From Candidatus Enterosoma merdigallinarum (GTDB lineage: Bacteria > Bacillota_I > Bacilli_A > RFN20 > CAG-288), in the NCBI GenBank assembly GCA_018714385.1, contig DVNL01000002.1:91619-155618 (forward strand): a stretch of 64,000 nt of DNA, in the 5' to 3' direction. The number at the start of each line of letters is the position of its first letter. The first letter of the stretch is position 1. A program made the translations under genes and the position numbers. The notes beneath the pieces were generated by a model, which had not been told where the DNA came from, ran no database searches, and saw nothing but the letters and a program-made list of their open reading frames with translations. Of this stretch, positions 9,657 to 18,708 are shown in pieces.

Positions 9657-11409
9657 CTTTCTCTCCTTTCAGACCATCGATCAAGATCGTCTTTCTCTGT
9701 GCGTCCCGATGTCTTGCGATCGCCTTGGAAAGCCTTCCCTTACGGAAGCCGAGCCAATTGACCTGGTCCGGGAAGGACAGACGGTTGGAAAGAATCTTCA
9801 GGATGGCGGAGAAGAAAAGGACCAGGACGAGATAGATGACGCAGATGATGACATAGCCCTCGATGCGGAAGTAATTCGTGTTGGTGGCGATGGAGGCCGT
9901 CATGTAAAGCTCGGTCAGGCCGATCACGTTCAAGACGGAGGAATCCTTGATGTTGACGACCAGTTCGTTGCCGATGGTGGGAAGGACGTTCCGGATCGCC
10001 TGGGGAAGGACGACGCCATAGAGCGTGCGCGTCTTGGAAAGCCCCAGGGACCTCGCCGCCTCGGATTGCCCCTTGTCCACGCCGTTGAGGCCGGACTTGA
10101 TGTTCTCCGTCATGTAGGCGCCCGTGTTGATGCAGATGACGATCAGGCCGCAGAGCATATAGCCGTTGAAGATGCGTCCGATGTCTCCGGATGGGGAGAG
10201 ATTGGTCCAGATGATGCCGATCGCCGGTCCCAAGAGGAAGAAGATCATCGCCTGGATCATCATCGGCGTGGCACGGAAGAAGGTTTCGTAGGCCCAGGCA
10301 AGGGACTTGGCGACAGCCTTTCCGGATTTGGCGAAGACATTGTCCTCCTTCTCGATCCGGAGGTTGCGGACTTGGCTGACGAAGATGCCGATGACAAGGC
10401 CGACGATCGTTCCCACGACGGCAAGGATGAGCGTGTTGAGCGTTCCGTAACCGAATTCGACCCAGTAGTTTTCGAGAAGATAGAGGATATGGTTTCCGCT
10501 CTCGTCCTCTCCTTCCATGTTCTGAAGGACCTTCGACCGTTCCAGGGCGGCATCCATGAAGTTTTTCCTGTCTTCGTCGTCCAGCTTGGCCAAAGAGGCG
10601 TTCAACTGTGCGAGGATTCCGTCCCGGTCGTCCTTGGCGATGCCGATGGAGACGGAAAGCTGCTGGAGGAAGGAGGAATCGACCTTCGTCTCGTCGACCG
10701 TGTACATCGCAAGGCTGGGATAGGCGTCCATCATGGCCATGGCGACGGGATATTCGCAGATGACCGCATCGGCCAGGTTCTGCGAGACGTTCATGAAGGA
10801 CATCGGGTAGTCCTCCGTCGGATTGACGTAGGTCGCCCCGTAGTTCTCCGCCCAGTCCTTGGCGATTTCGTCTTCGACCGTGCCAAGCTGGGTGACGAAA
10901 CGGATGCCTTCGCTTTCGGTGGGGTCGAAGTCGTCTGAGAAGCGCTCATCGTCCTTGCGGGCGATCAGGACCAGCTCCGAGGTGTAATAGGGATCGGTGA
11001 AATCGATGGACTGCCTTCTCTCGGCCGTGTCGGACATACCAGCGATGACGGCGTTGATCGTCCCCGACTGCAAAGACGGGACGAGACTGTCCCAGTCCAG
11101 CTTGTAGATTTCCAACTGCCATCCGTTGTCTTCCGCCAGGAATCTGGCGATCTGCACGTCATAGCCGCCGGCATATTGGCCGACCTGGCCGGAAATGGGG
11201 TAGTTATATTCCGGGTCGTTTGTCGTCTCCGTCCAGTTGAAGGAAGGGTAGTTGGCTTCCATCCCGATCTTCAGGACGAATCCTTCCTTCGGGGCGGAAA
11301 GAGATCTTTCGATCAGCGGTTTCTCGAGACGGGAGAGACCGAAGAAGGAAAGAAGCATCGGCAAAAAGAGGGAGACAAAAGCGATGAGGAAATGCTTTCT
11401 TCTTATCAT
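9649..11409 (-). CDS. Amino-acid ABC transporter, substrate-binding protein fused to permease; probably lysine
   Basis: N-terminal SBP domain ([24 protein letters not shown]) and C-terminal HisM-type permease ([46 protein letters not shown]); start set at MIRRKH since the upstream ORF extension covers the riboswitch. Confidence 0.9.
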   Translation of the reverse strand: MIRRKHFLIAFVSLFLPMLLSFFGLSRLEKPLIERSLSAPKEGFVLKIGMEANYPSFNWTETTNDPEYNYPISGQVGQYAGGYDVQIARFLAEDNGWQLEIYKLDWDSLVPSLQSGTINAVIAGMSDTAERRQSIDFTDPYYTSELVLIARKDDERFSDDFDPTESEGIRFVTQLGTVEDEIAKDWAENYGATYVNPTEDYPMSFMNVSQNLADAVICEYPVAMAMMDAYPSLAMYTVDETKVDSSFLQQLSVSIGIAKDDRDGILAQLNASLAKLDDEDRKNFMDAALERSKVLQNMEGEDESGNHILYLLENYWVEFGYGTLNTLILAVVGTIVGLVIGIFVSQVRNLRIEKEDNVFAKSGKAVAKSLAWAYETFFRATPMMIQAMIFFLLGPAIGIIWTNLSPSGDIGRIFNGYMLCGLIVICINTGAYMTENIKSGLNGVDKGQSEAARSLGLSKTRTLYGVVLPQAIRNVLPTIGNELVVNIKDSSVLNVIGLTELYMTASIATNTNYFRIEGYVIICVIYLVLVLFFSAILKILSNRLSFPDQVNWLGFRKGRLSKAIARHRDAQRKTILIDGLKGEKDE

Positions 11410-11426
11410 AAGAGGGTCCTTTCTGT

Positions 11427-11454
11427 AAAAAAGCTGCATCGCCCTCGATGCAGC
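11427..11454 (-). terminator. Intrinsic terminator of lysine riboswitch expression platform
   Basis: Reverse strand GCTGCATCG-AGGG-CGATGCAGC-TTTTTT. Confidence 0.85.
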
Positions 11455-11460
11455 CCCTGT

Positions 11461-11650
11461 TTCATGGAAAGGACAGACATCGATAGCGCCAATGCCGGTC
11501 TCTTCCGGCAAAGAGTCCATTGGAATCTTGTTTCCATGGCCCAATCCCTTCGGATGCCTCCTCAGGGTTTCGGCGGCTTATCCTTTCGCCGGACCTATCG
11601 GGTGCCCCCAGTCCCGGCTACTCTTCATCGCCGCGCCTCTATCTCGAACA
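11461..11650 (-). promoter_or_regulatory. Lysine riboswitch (L-box)
   Basis: Reverse strand GATAGAGGCGCGGCGATGAAGAGTAGCCGG...CCGGCGAAAGGATAAGCCGCCGAAACCC...; matches L-box blocks AGAGGNGC, AAGAGUA, GAAAGG, GCCGAA. Confidence 0.88.
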
Positions 11651-11768
11651 GTTTTTCTACAGCTAAAATATACGTGCACGAAAACGGATTGTCAACATGG
11701 TCAAGACATCGATAGGAAAAGGCAAGAATCTTCTTGAGGAGGAAGAGGGACGCAGAAGGGACGGCCTG

Positions 11769-13139
11769 TCACATTCCGGATTCGGGATTTTCTTGGCTTG
11801 TGGCGTCAAACGTCCTGTCTCCGTCGCGTATCTCGACGAAGAAGTCCTTGAGGACGAGGATGATCGCAACAAGATAAAGGATGGCGCCGAAGCGGAATGA
11901 AAGCGCCTTCGTGCCGTCTTCGATCGTGCCGTCCTGGGGGACGACGTTGAAGAACGGGACGTTCCAGAGATAGACCATGTAGCCGATCATCGAGTTGAGG
12001 ATCGCCAGGATGGCGACATAGAATCGCCGAGGGTTGAGGAAGACGTAGACGATGACGAGGACATCGGCGAGATAGAAGTACCTCTCGTGCATATGGGGAA
12101 GGAAATAGGGCATCGTCATCATGAAGACGAGGAAAAGCTTCACGATGCCTTTCTCGTCGTAATCCGTTTTCTTTCTCTGGAAAAAGAAGATGAGCGTGCC
12201 GTTTGCGATGGCGGCAAGGAAGAGGGCGAAGATGGAGATGAAAGTCTCGTCCTTGAAGTTCGTGAAGATCAAGGCATAGAACGTCCCGGCGTTGAGCGTC
12301 ACTTGAGAATAGCCGTGCACGGTCTGGTTGAAATAGACCAGCAGGATCTCCTTGAATCGGACGAGGAAATCGCCTCCGGCAGCAAGAGAGGCGGGAAGAG
12401 CGACGATGACATAGACCAGAGGGATATAGAGAAGATAGCGGAGCTTCACCTGTCTTTTCAGCCACAGAACCAGGACGACGGGAAGGACAAAGATGGCTTG
12501 CAATTTAAAGCAGAAGCTCAATCCGTAAAAAATGAAGGCAAGATGTTTCCTCTCGGAAAGCAGATAATAAATGAACCCTACGATAAAGAAAGCATAGATG
12601 GCATCGCACTGACCCCAGAGAGCGGAGTTGAGGAAAATCGTCAGGCCGAAAACGATAAGGGTATAGCCCATGACACCTTTCAGCCGGGATCCGGTCAAGC
12701 GTTTCACGAGCAGATAGACATAGATGGCGATGCCGAAGTCGAACAGGCACGATACTGTCTTGATACCCCAAAGCACGGGGTCGATCTGGATGGGGCCGAC
12801 CTCAAAGACTTCACCGGGAACGAAGCCGAAAAGGCTGATGAGATACAGGAAATAGTTGTAGGCGGGCGTATAGTCTCCGAATTGGCTTCCCAAGGCGGAA
12901 GCACCGTTCTCGTATATGTTCTTATACCAAGGCTGCAAGAAAGCCGTATAGTCTCCTCTAACGCATGGGAAGAGGAGAATGCGCATTGCGATGCCCAATG
13001 CCGTGACGATGACAAAGTAGATAAGGAGATCGTGCTTGTGGAACCAACCGAAAAAACCGCCTTCCTCTCTTTTCAGGACGCCGTTGCCGTGGAGGCCTTT
13101 CGTCAGGATGCTCTTCGAGTCGGAGGTTTTCTCTTTCAT
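11769..13139 (-). CDS. GT-C type membrane glycosyltransferase (mannosyltransferase-like)
   Basis: Multiple TM helices, RGDYTAFLQPWY near the N-terminus, ALWGQCDAIYAFF motif typical of DUF2029-like polyprenyl-phosphate GTs; start chosen downstream of TATAAT at 13155-13160. Confidence 0.7.
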   Translation of the reverse strand: MKEKTSDSKSILTKGLHGNGVLKREEGGFFGWFHKHDLLIYFVIVTALGIAMRILLFPCVRGDYTAFLQPWYKNIYENGASALGSQFGDYTPAYNYFLYLISLFGFVPGEVFEVGPIQIDPVLWGIKTVSCLFDFGIAIYVYLLVKRLTGSRLKGVMGYTLIVFGLTIFLNSALWGQCDAIYAFFIVGFIYYLLSERKHLAFIFYGLSFCFKLQAIFVLPVVLVLWLKRQVKLRYLLYIPLVYVIVALPASLAAGGDFLVRFKEILLVYFNQTVHGYSQVTLNAGTFYALIFTNFKDETFISIFALFLAAIANGTLIFFFQRKKTDYDEKGIVKLFLVFMMTMPYFLPHMHERYFYLADVLVIVYVFLNPRRFYVAILAILNSMIGYMVYLWNVPFFNVVPQDGTIEDGTKALSFRFGAILYLVAIILVLKDFFVEIRDGDRTFDATSQENPESGM

Positions 13140-13234
13140 GTTTCCAATGCTTCCATTATAAGCCACTTTTTCCTGTCGCCAAAGAAGAAAAGAAAGATGG
13201 GACCACCATCAGAGGAAGGACTTATAATGGATGT

Positions 13235-13882
13235 ATGGACTATGACATTTATGAAGTCCCCTATCGGTATATTTTTGATAAAGTGCCTGTGGGAGACATT
13301 CTTTCCCTGGAATATGTTTCCGGAGTCGAGAAAGAACTGCTCTCCCATCCGACCTACAGGGCCTTTGTCGAGGACAAGGTCGCCCTTCGTCATTCGTTAG
13401 AACGACAATATAGAGAGTCATTCGAAAAGAGGAACACTGGTCGCACCGGATTCCGTGCCTTCATATACGATCTCTATACCGACAGGAATCCCAGAGAGAG
13501 TTTTCCTTTCTTCCAAAAAGAAATCGATGCCATCATGCCTCGCCTCACGGAACTTTTCGAAAAGAAATATGCCGGCATCGAAGAGACTCTGTCGGCCTAT
13601 CTCTATGACAAGACGACCTTGATTCAGTCTCTCCTAAAAGGGTTGGATCTTTTCGATCACTATCTCAAGGCACGATTGAAGGGGCTTTTCTCGCTTTGCA
13701 ACGGCCAAGTCCTGATGCGTCTCGACCTCAGGCTGGACGACATCGTCAAGGAAAAGTTCATTCGGATCGTCCGAACCGATTCCTATTCAAACTGCTTCGG
13801 ATATGAGAATCCTGTGATATACGACAAAGGGAAAGAGGTTTTCGGCGCGCTGACGCATGAAGGCATTTATAGCATCGACTAG
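13235..13882 (+). CDS. Hypothetical protein
   Basis: 215-aa ORF with genome-like codon usage; no recognised family. Confidence 0.65.
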   Translation: MDYDIYEVPYRYIFDKVPVGDILSLEYVSGVEKELLSHPTYRAFVEDKVALRHSLERQYRESFEKRNTGRTGFRAFIYDLYTDRNPRESFPFFQKEIDAIMPRLTELFEKKYAGIEETLSAYLYDKTTLIQSLLKGLDLFDHYLKARLKGLFSLCNGQVLMRLDLRLDDIVKEKFIRIVRTDSYSNCFGYENPVIYDKGKEVFGALTHEGIYSID

Positions 13883-14021
13883 ATTTTTAACGGATATCTT
13901 GAATTTTCAAAATAAGACGATTCCAAAAATAAACAAACATGTTTTTTTCATAGAAACCTCTTCCTTGTCCTTTTTCAGACACTATGCTATTCTCTCCAAA
14001 GAGTCTTGAAGGCAGTCCTTT

Positions 14022-14459
14022 ATGAAACGGCATTTTTACTTGACCTTGCTTTCCTCCTTGATGATCCTGACGCCCTGCCTGGAATCCCAGGAGCCTGTTT
14101 TTGAAGCCCGCGAGGTGGAAAAGCAAGAGCAGGAGGAAAAGAAGAAGGCCAAGGAAAAGGAGCAGAAGGAGGAGGACGAAAAAGCAGTCCGGTCCCGTCG
14201 TCGAGAGGAAGAAGAAAAGAAGAAGGAAAAGGAATTCCACAACCATTTCGACGTCACCTTTGTCAATTATGACGGGACTCTCCTCTACCACCAAGTCGTT
14301 CCTCTCGGGGAGGATGCCTGCTACCACGGAAAGATGCCGACACGTCCGGACGAGGATGGTTTTTCTTTTCTTTTCGTCGGCTGGGACAAGCCTCTGGAAA
14401 ACATTCAATGCGATATGGTCTTCACGGCTCAGTATCATCGGCGGGTCGCACCGCATTGA
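14022..14459 (+). CDS. Exported protein with K/E-rich charged linker and C-terminal InlB/Flg_new-type B-repeat
   Basis: Signal-like N-terminus (LLSSLMILTPC), long KEQEEKKKAKEKEQ segment, C-terminal FDVTFVNYDGTLLYHQVVPLGEDA...FSFLFVGWDKPLENIQCDMVFTAQY. Confidence 0.6.
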   Translation: MKRHFYLTLLSSLMILTPCLESQEPVFEAREVEKQEQEEKKKAKEKEQKEEDEKAVRSRRREEEEKKKEKEFHNHFDVTFVNYDGTLLYHQVVPLGEDACYHGKMPTRPDEDGFSFLFVGWDKPLENIQCDMVFTAQYHRRVAPH

Positions 14460-14533
14460 TGCAATTACAAATAGGAATTAATAGAAAATTGAGTTCTATC
14501 CAATTTTTATTTACTAGTGAAACGCATTAAACA

Positions 14534-14563
14534 AAAAAAGCACGATATTTGCGCAGATATCGT
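14534..14563 (-). terminator. Intrinsic terminator downstream of radical SAM operon
   Basis: Reverse strand ACGATATCTGCGCAAATATCGT followed by GCTTTTTTT. Confidence 0.65.
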
Positions 14564-14706
14564 TCATTTCAGCATCATTGCGTTATATCAAAATGTTGGT
14601 TATATATTGTGATTGGAAACGCCTTAAACGCCCTCGAAATTGGAAAGCGAACGTCTTTAATGCCTATTATCTCTTATATGGCGGTGGTCCTTACATGAAT
14701 CTCAGC

Positions 14707-15609
14707 CTACTTCCTATTTCTTTTTCCTGTGTTGTTTGAGCCTCTAACCTCTTCGTGATAGAAATAATCAACAATTACTGGATGGCCTTTTTTGGCTCTT
14801 CCATATGGTGTTTCGTTATCCACAAATGGACAATCGTTGTCTTTGGCTAATTGCTCAGCCTCTTTTTCTAATTCTTCAAAGTAGCTCCTGTCTTTTTTCT
14901 TATATATCTTTTCGTATAAAGGATACAAATCAAGGTGGTTTTCCTTGATATAATCCATTATTTTCCCTTTGAATCCACCTCTAAGGTTAAGGTTTTCAAG
15001 CCATATCAAATCGCATTGATCTTTAACCAATTCGAATATCTTCTTGAAGTCCGTGATGCCTGGGAATACTGGCGAAATGAAGCATACCGTCCTAATCCCA
15101 GCATCATACACTTCTTTCATTGCTTTAATTTTTCTTTCTATTGAAACGGAATCGTCCATGTCGCTTCTGAAGCCTTCGTCTAAGGTGTTAATTGACCAAG
15201 AAACCGTGACTTTGTCGAATTTCTTTAATAAATCCAAATCCCTAACTACCAAATCAGATTTCGTGCATATCAACAATTCTGCGTCAACGCCCACCAATTG
15301 TTCCAATAGTTTTCTAGTGTTCTTGTATTTGGCTTCTTCTGGCAGATACCCATCGGTCACGGTCCCAATGATGATATGCTCGCCTTTGAATTTATCTAGA
15401 TTCTTGATTGGCTCCCAGTTTTTGACATCCAAAAACGTTCCCCATTCTTCAGTGTGGCCTGTGAATCTTTTCATGAATGAGGCATAGCAGTATTTGCAGC
15501 CATGGGTGCATCCGACATAAGGGTTGACGCAATATCCGCCTATAGGGGCGTTGGATTTGGTCATTACGTCTTTGACTTGGATTTGCTTGATGATTACGTT
15601 CTTATTCAT
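14707..15609 (-). CDS. SPL-like radical SAM protein (radical SAM mobile pair type)
   Basis: VNPYVGCTHGCKYCYASF (CX3CX2C); GTVTDGYLPEEAKYKNTRKLLEQL; overlaps the MarR gene. Confidence 0.82.
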   Translation of the reverse strand: MNKNVIIKQIQVKDVMTKSNAPIGGYCVNPYVGCTHGCKYCYASFMKRFTGHTEEWGTFLDVKNWEPIKNLDKFKGEHIIIGTVTDGYLPEEAKYKNTRKLLEQLVGVDAELLICTKSDLVVRDLDLLKKFDKVTVSWSINTLDEGFRSDMDDSVSIERKIKAMKEVYDAGIRTVCFISPVFPGITDFKKIFELVKDQCDLIWLENLNLRGGFKGKIMDYIKENHLDLYPLYEKIYKKKDRSYFEELEKEAEQLAKDNDCPFVDNETPYGRAKKGHPVIVDYFYHEEVRGSNNTGKRNRK

Positions 15610-16033
15610 CTTTTAGATTTTCTTTTACTTTATTTAACAATCTATCTAACTCGCTTGCCTCTTCTTCACTAAGGCCTTTGTAGAAAATATCACCCATTCT
15701 TTTCGTGGCCCTGTTTATCTTGCTTTCAAGTGAAAGAGTCTTGTTGCTTAAGTAGATAATTAGACTCCTTTTGTCCTCCTTGGATTCCTCGACAATCAAA
15801 AGACCATCGTTCTTCATCCTCTCGACCATCGAGGACAATGTTGTTTTAGCCAGAGAAGTCCTTTTCGATAATTCGATCAAGGAGAGTTTCTCGTCTTTCC
15901 ATAAAGAAAATAGAATCCTCCCTTGCTGGCCGTTGAATTCGTATATTCCCTCTTCTTTTAGAATCTTGTTGAAAACCCTATCTTGAAGCTGCTTGATTTG
16001 AGAGATAAGGGTCCCGCCGTAATGCTTCTTCAT
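15602..16033 (-). CDS. MarR family transcriptional regulator
   Basis: GRILFSLWKDEKLSLIELSKRTSLAKTTLSSMVERMKNDGLLIVEESKEDKRSLIIYLS winged-helix pattern. Confidence 0.9.
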   Translation of the reverse strand: MKKHYGGTLISQIKQLQDRVFNKILKEEGIYEFNGQQGRILFSLWKDEKLSLIELSKRTSLAKTTLSSMVERMKNDGLLIVEESKEDKRSLIIYLSNKTLSLESKINRATKRMGDIFYKGLSEEEASELDRLLNKVKENLKDE

Positions 16034-16695
16034 TTCAATGCTTCCTCCATTTCTAAAGCGAGCTCTTGGATTGCGTTTTCTTCGCCCATGATTTTATGAA
16101 CGAGCTCTTCTTTGAAAAAAATCCTGCAGCCGTATTTTCTAGCGACATCCACCAAATGATCGACCCATTCCTTTTTGGTATCTATCTTGCCCTTGCATTT
16201 CCCGGTCTCTGTTCCGATGACTATCCATTGGATTCCCGATAAATCAATGTCGCCTAGATCCTCGAACAACGGCTCAAACGTGACGTGATAGTTCTTGCAT
16301 TTGATGTTTTCCCTTAATGCTTTCAATCTCCATAAATCCGATTTCGATGTGATGGTGACCCCCATCCAAGCATTATCGGGAATGTCGTCAAGCTTTATTT
16401 TATTTGGGGCTTTAGTCAAATATATCCCCACAGTTTTCGGAGATTCCCTCAATAATTCGAACGACTTATCAAGCCACTCCTTTTTCCATAGATACAAATC
16501 AGACATTCCCGTCAGAAAATATACTCCACCCTTTTTTAGTCTTTCCAATTTATGCAAATCCGCAATTGGCTTAGAGAAATCGTCCGTCAGGTGGAATCTA
16601 TTTGCCACCGCTTTGGCGTAGCAGTACCTGCAGTCGATGTTACAGCCGATGACCGCGTTGATGTTCTTAATCTTATCCTTAATGCTAATAACCAT
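16030..16695 (-). CDS. Radical SAM protein (second member of mobile pair, DUF5131-like)
   Basis: NAVIGCNIDCRYCYAKAVANRF (CX3CX2C); VGVTITSKSDLWRLKAL-like region, WIVIGTETGKCKGKID. Confidence 0.8.
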   Translation of the reverse strand: MVISIKDKIKNINAVIGCNIDCRYCYAKAVANRFHLTDDFSKPIADLHKLERLKKGGVYFLTGMSDLYLWKKEWLDKSFELLRESPKTVGIYLTKAPNKIKLDDIPDNAWMGVTITSKSDLWRLKALRENIKCKNYHVTFEPLFEDLGDIDLSGIQWIVIGTETGKCKGKIDTKKEWVDHLVDVARKYGCRIFFKEELVHKIMGEENAIQELALEMEEALK

Positions 16696-16714
16696 TCAAT
16701 CACCCAGATAAATT

Positions 16715-16728
16715 GTACTACATAGTAC
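16715..16728. promoter_or_regulatory. Palindromic operator in promoter of MarR/radical SAM operon
   Basis: GTACTA-CA-TAGTAC perfect inverted repeat about 20 bp upstream of the first ATG. Confidence 0.6.
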
Positions 16729-16866
16729 TAGTTTTGCCTACCATTTTGCCCTTAATTGTTCAGGGAAAGTTTAGAAAACATCCAAAAATTTGGTGACCAA
16801 CTTCCATATAACCACAAAAAAGGCCTTAACATCTTTCCCTAGAGGCCTATTAACAGGGTAAAGCAT

Positions 16867-16926
16867 GTTCGTGTTTTTGATAGTCATTTCGTGCTTTTTA
16901 TTGCTAGTTCGTGCTTTTGATAAATT
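16867..16926. repeat. Three tandem about 20-bp iteron-like direct repeats
   Basis: GTTCGTGTTTTTGATAGTCA / TTTCGTGCTTTTTATTGCTA / GTTCGTGCTTTTGATAAATT. Confidence 0.65.
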
Positions 16927-17017
16927 ACCTGCTTTTAAACAGGCAAAGAAAAAAGTGCTACTTCTCCAAAAATTAAGCAATTTATGCCTGAAATAAGCGA
17001 AATAGCCCTATAAAATG

Positions 17018-17049
17018 AAAAAAGGACTGATATTTTTGGTATCAATCCT
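17018..17049 (-). terminator. Intrinsic terminator downstream of tRNA-fMet
   Basis: Reverse strand GGATTGATA-CCAAAAA-TATCAGTCC-TTTTTT. Confidence 0.7.
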
Positions 17050-17061
17050 ATTGTTTCAATA

Positions 17062-17136
<75 letters not shown>

Positions 17137-17242
17137 ATGTCTTTGCCTTTTGAGGCAACGACAAGTATAGTCCTTTTCCTTTTTCAATGCAAGAGGAATT
17201 TCTACGGATACGGAACCGTGTCTCTGATATAATCAAAACAAG

Positions 17243-17713
17243 ATGAAAAGGAAATTTCGGCTTCTTTCCAGCACCTTGGCGTTTTCTTCGCTTTTTCCTT
17301 CGTGCGTAGTCAACCACTGCACGAACTATATCGTTCCCGGCCATTTCGAGGGCACGGACGCGGAAGATGAGACGCGTCGGTTTTCCTTGGACATCCTTCC
17401 TATCGACGAGGGCGATCTTTTGGCGGCCGAGGGATTGAACGTCGTTTCCGACACCGTCCGAGAAGGGATGCATTATTCTTTGGATTTCCGAGAGATCCTT
17501 CTGGACGGATCGACGATCCGATACGATTTCATCGGTTTGGAGGATGCCTATAACAGCAAGGGGACGCCGGCTGCCTACCGGGACAGCCAGAAGAACTGGC
17601 TTTGCCCGATGGGGACGGATTCCTTGGATATCGATCGCAAAGGATCCTCGTTCTACAGCATCGACTACGAAGCGGATGGCATCGATGTCTACGTCTATTT
17701 CAAGAATGTCTGA
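17243..17713 (+). CDS. Putative lipoprotein, unknown function
   Basis: MKRKFRLLSSTLAFSSLFPSC signal/lipobox-like; ORF with genome-like codon usage. Confidence 0.6.
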   Translation: MKRKFRLLSSTLAFSSLFPSCVVNHCTNYIVPGHFEGTDAEDETRRFSLDILPIDEGDLLAAEGLNVVSDTVREGMHYSLDFREILLDGSTIRYDFIGLEDAYNSKGTPAAYRDSQKNWLCPMGTDSLDIDRKGSSFYSIDYEADGIDVYVYFKNV

Positions 17714-17746
17714 TTTTTCCGTCCCGAAAGAGTAAAATAGGTTGCT

Positions 17747-18634
17747 ATGCATGCGCTGATCGTCATCAACGGCTATACCCATAACGCCAGCCTTTTGAAG
17801 AAGGCCTCAAGGCTCAAGGAAGCCCTCTTTTCCAAAGGCGTCTCTTCCGACATCCTTTTGTCGACCTCACTTTTGGCCATTTCGACCGGGGACGAAAACA
17901 GGGTCTCCCTTCCCGCCCGATACGACTTCTGCTTCTACCTGGACAAGGATTCCTACCTCTGCCGTGCCCTCTCTCTTCTCATGCCCGTCTTCAACTCCTA
18001 CGAATCCCTTCTCCTTTCCGACGACAAGATGCTCACCCTCCAGGCCCTGCAAGGGACGGGGATAAAGGCGCCGGAGACGATAGCGGCCCCTCTTTGCTAT
18101 GTTGACAGACCGGACGGGAAGGCTGCGGAGACTTTTTTGGACGGCGTCGAAAGGCGTCTTTCCTATCCTCTTGTCTTCAAGGCCTGCCATGGGTCCCTGG
18201 GCAGACAGGTGAGAAGGATCGAGGACAGGAAGGCTCTCGAATCCTGCTATTATGAAAACTGCCATCTCCCCCATCTCTACGAGGCCTATCTTCCCTTTCA
18301 TCCGGGACGGGACTACCGTCTCATCACCATCGGGGAGAGAGTCGTCGCCTGCATGGAGAGGGTCAACGAGAGGGACTTCCGTTCCAACATCGCCTTGGGA
18401 GGAAAGGGGTTCGATGTCACGGATAGCCTTCCGGACACCTACAAGGAAGTCGCCCTCAAGGCGGCCAAGGCTCTTCTTCTGGACTATGCCGGTATCGATA
18501 TTGCCATCGGAAAGGATGGAGAACCCCTCTTCCTTGAGGCCAACGGAAACGCCTTCTTTTCGGAGATAGAGAAAGTCACCGGCATCGACATCGCCTCTCT
18601 TCTTGTCGATCATGTCCTGAGAAAGCTTGGATGA
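17747..18634 (+). CDS. RimK-like ATP-grasp ligase
   Basis: LVFKACHGSLGRQVRRI, FHPGRDYRLITIGERVVACMERV, DYAGIDIAIGKDGEPLFLEANGNAFF. Confidence 0.85.
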   Translation: MHALIVINGYTHNASLLKKASRLKEALFSKGVSSDILLSTSLLAISTGDENRVSLPARYDFCFYLDKDSYLCRALSLLMPVFNSYESLLLSDDKMLTLQALQGTGIKAPETIAAPLCYVDRPDGKAAETFLDGVERRLSYPLVFKACHGSLGRQVRRIEDRKALESCYYENCHLPHLYEAYLPFHPGRDYRLITIGERVVACMERVNERDFRSNIALGGKGFDVTDSLPDTYKEVALKAAKALLLDYAGIDIAIGKDGEPLFLEANGNAFFSEIEKVTGIDIASLLVDHVLRKLG

Positions 18635-18672
18635 GGGATGGACTGGACGACGACAGCGATTTGATTTGCGAC

Positions 18673-18704
18673 AAAAAAGAGGCTGCGACTGACAGCCCCT
18701 TTTT
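18673..18704. terminator. Bidirectional intrinsic terminator between convergent genes
   Basis: AAAAAAGAGGCTG-CGACTGA-CAGCCCCTTTTT. Confidence 0.75.
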
Positions 18705-18708
18705 CGAA

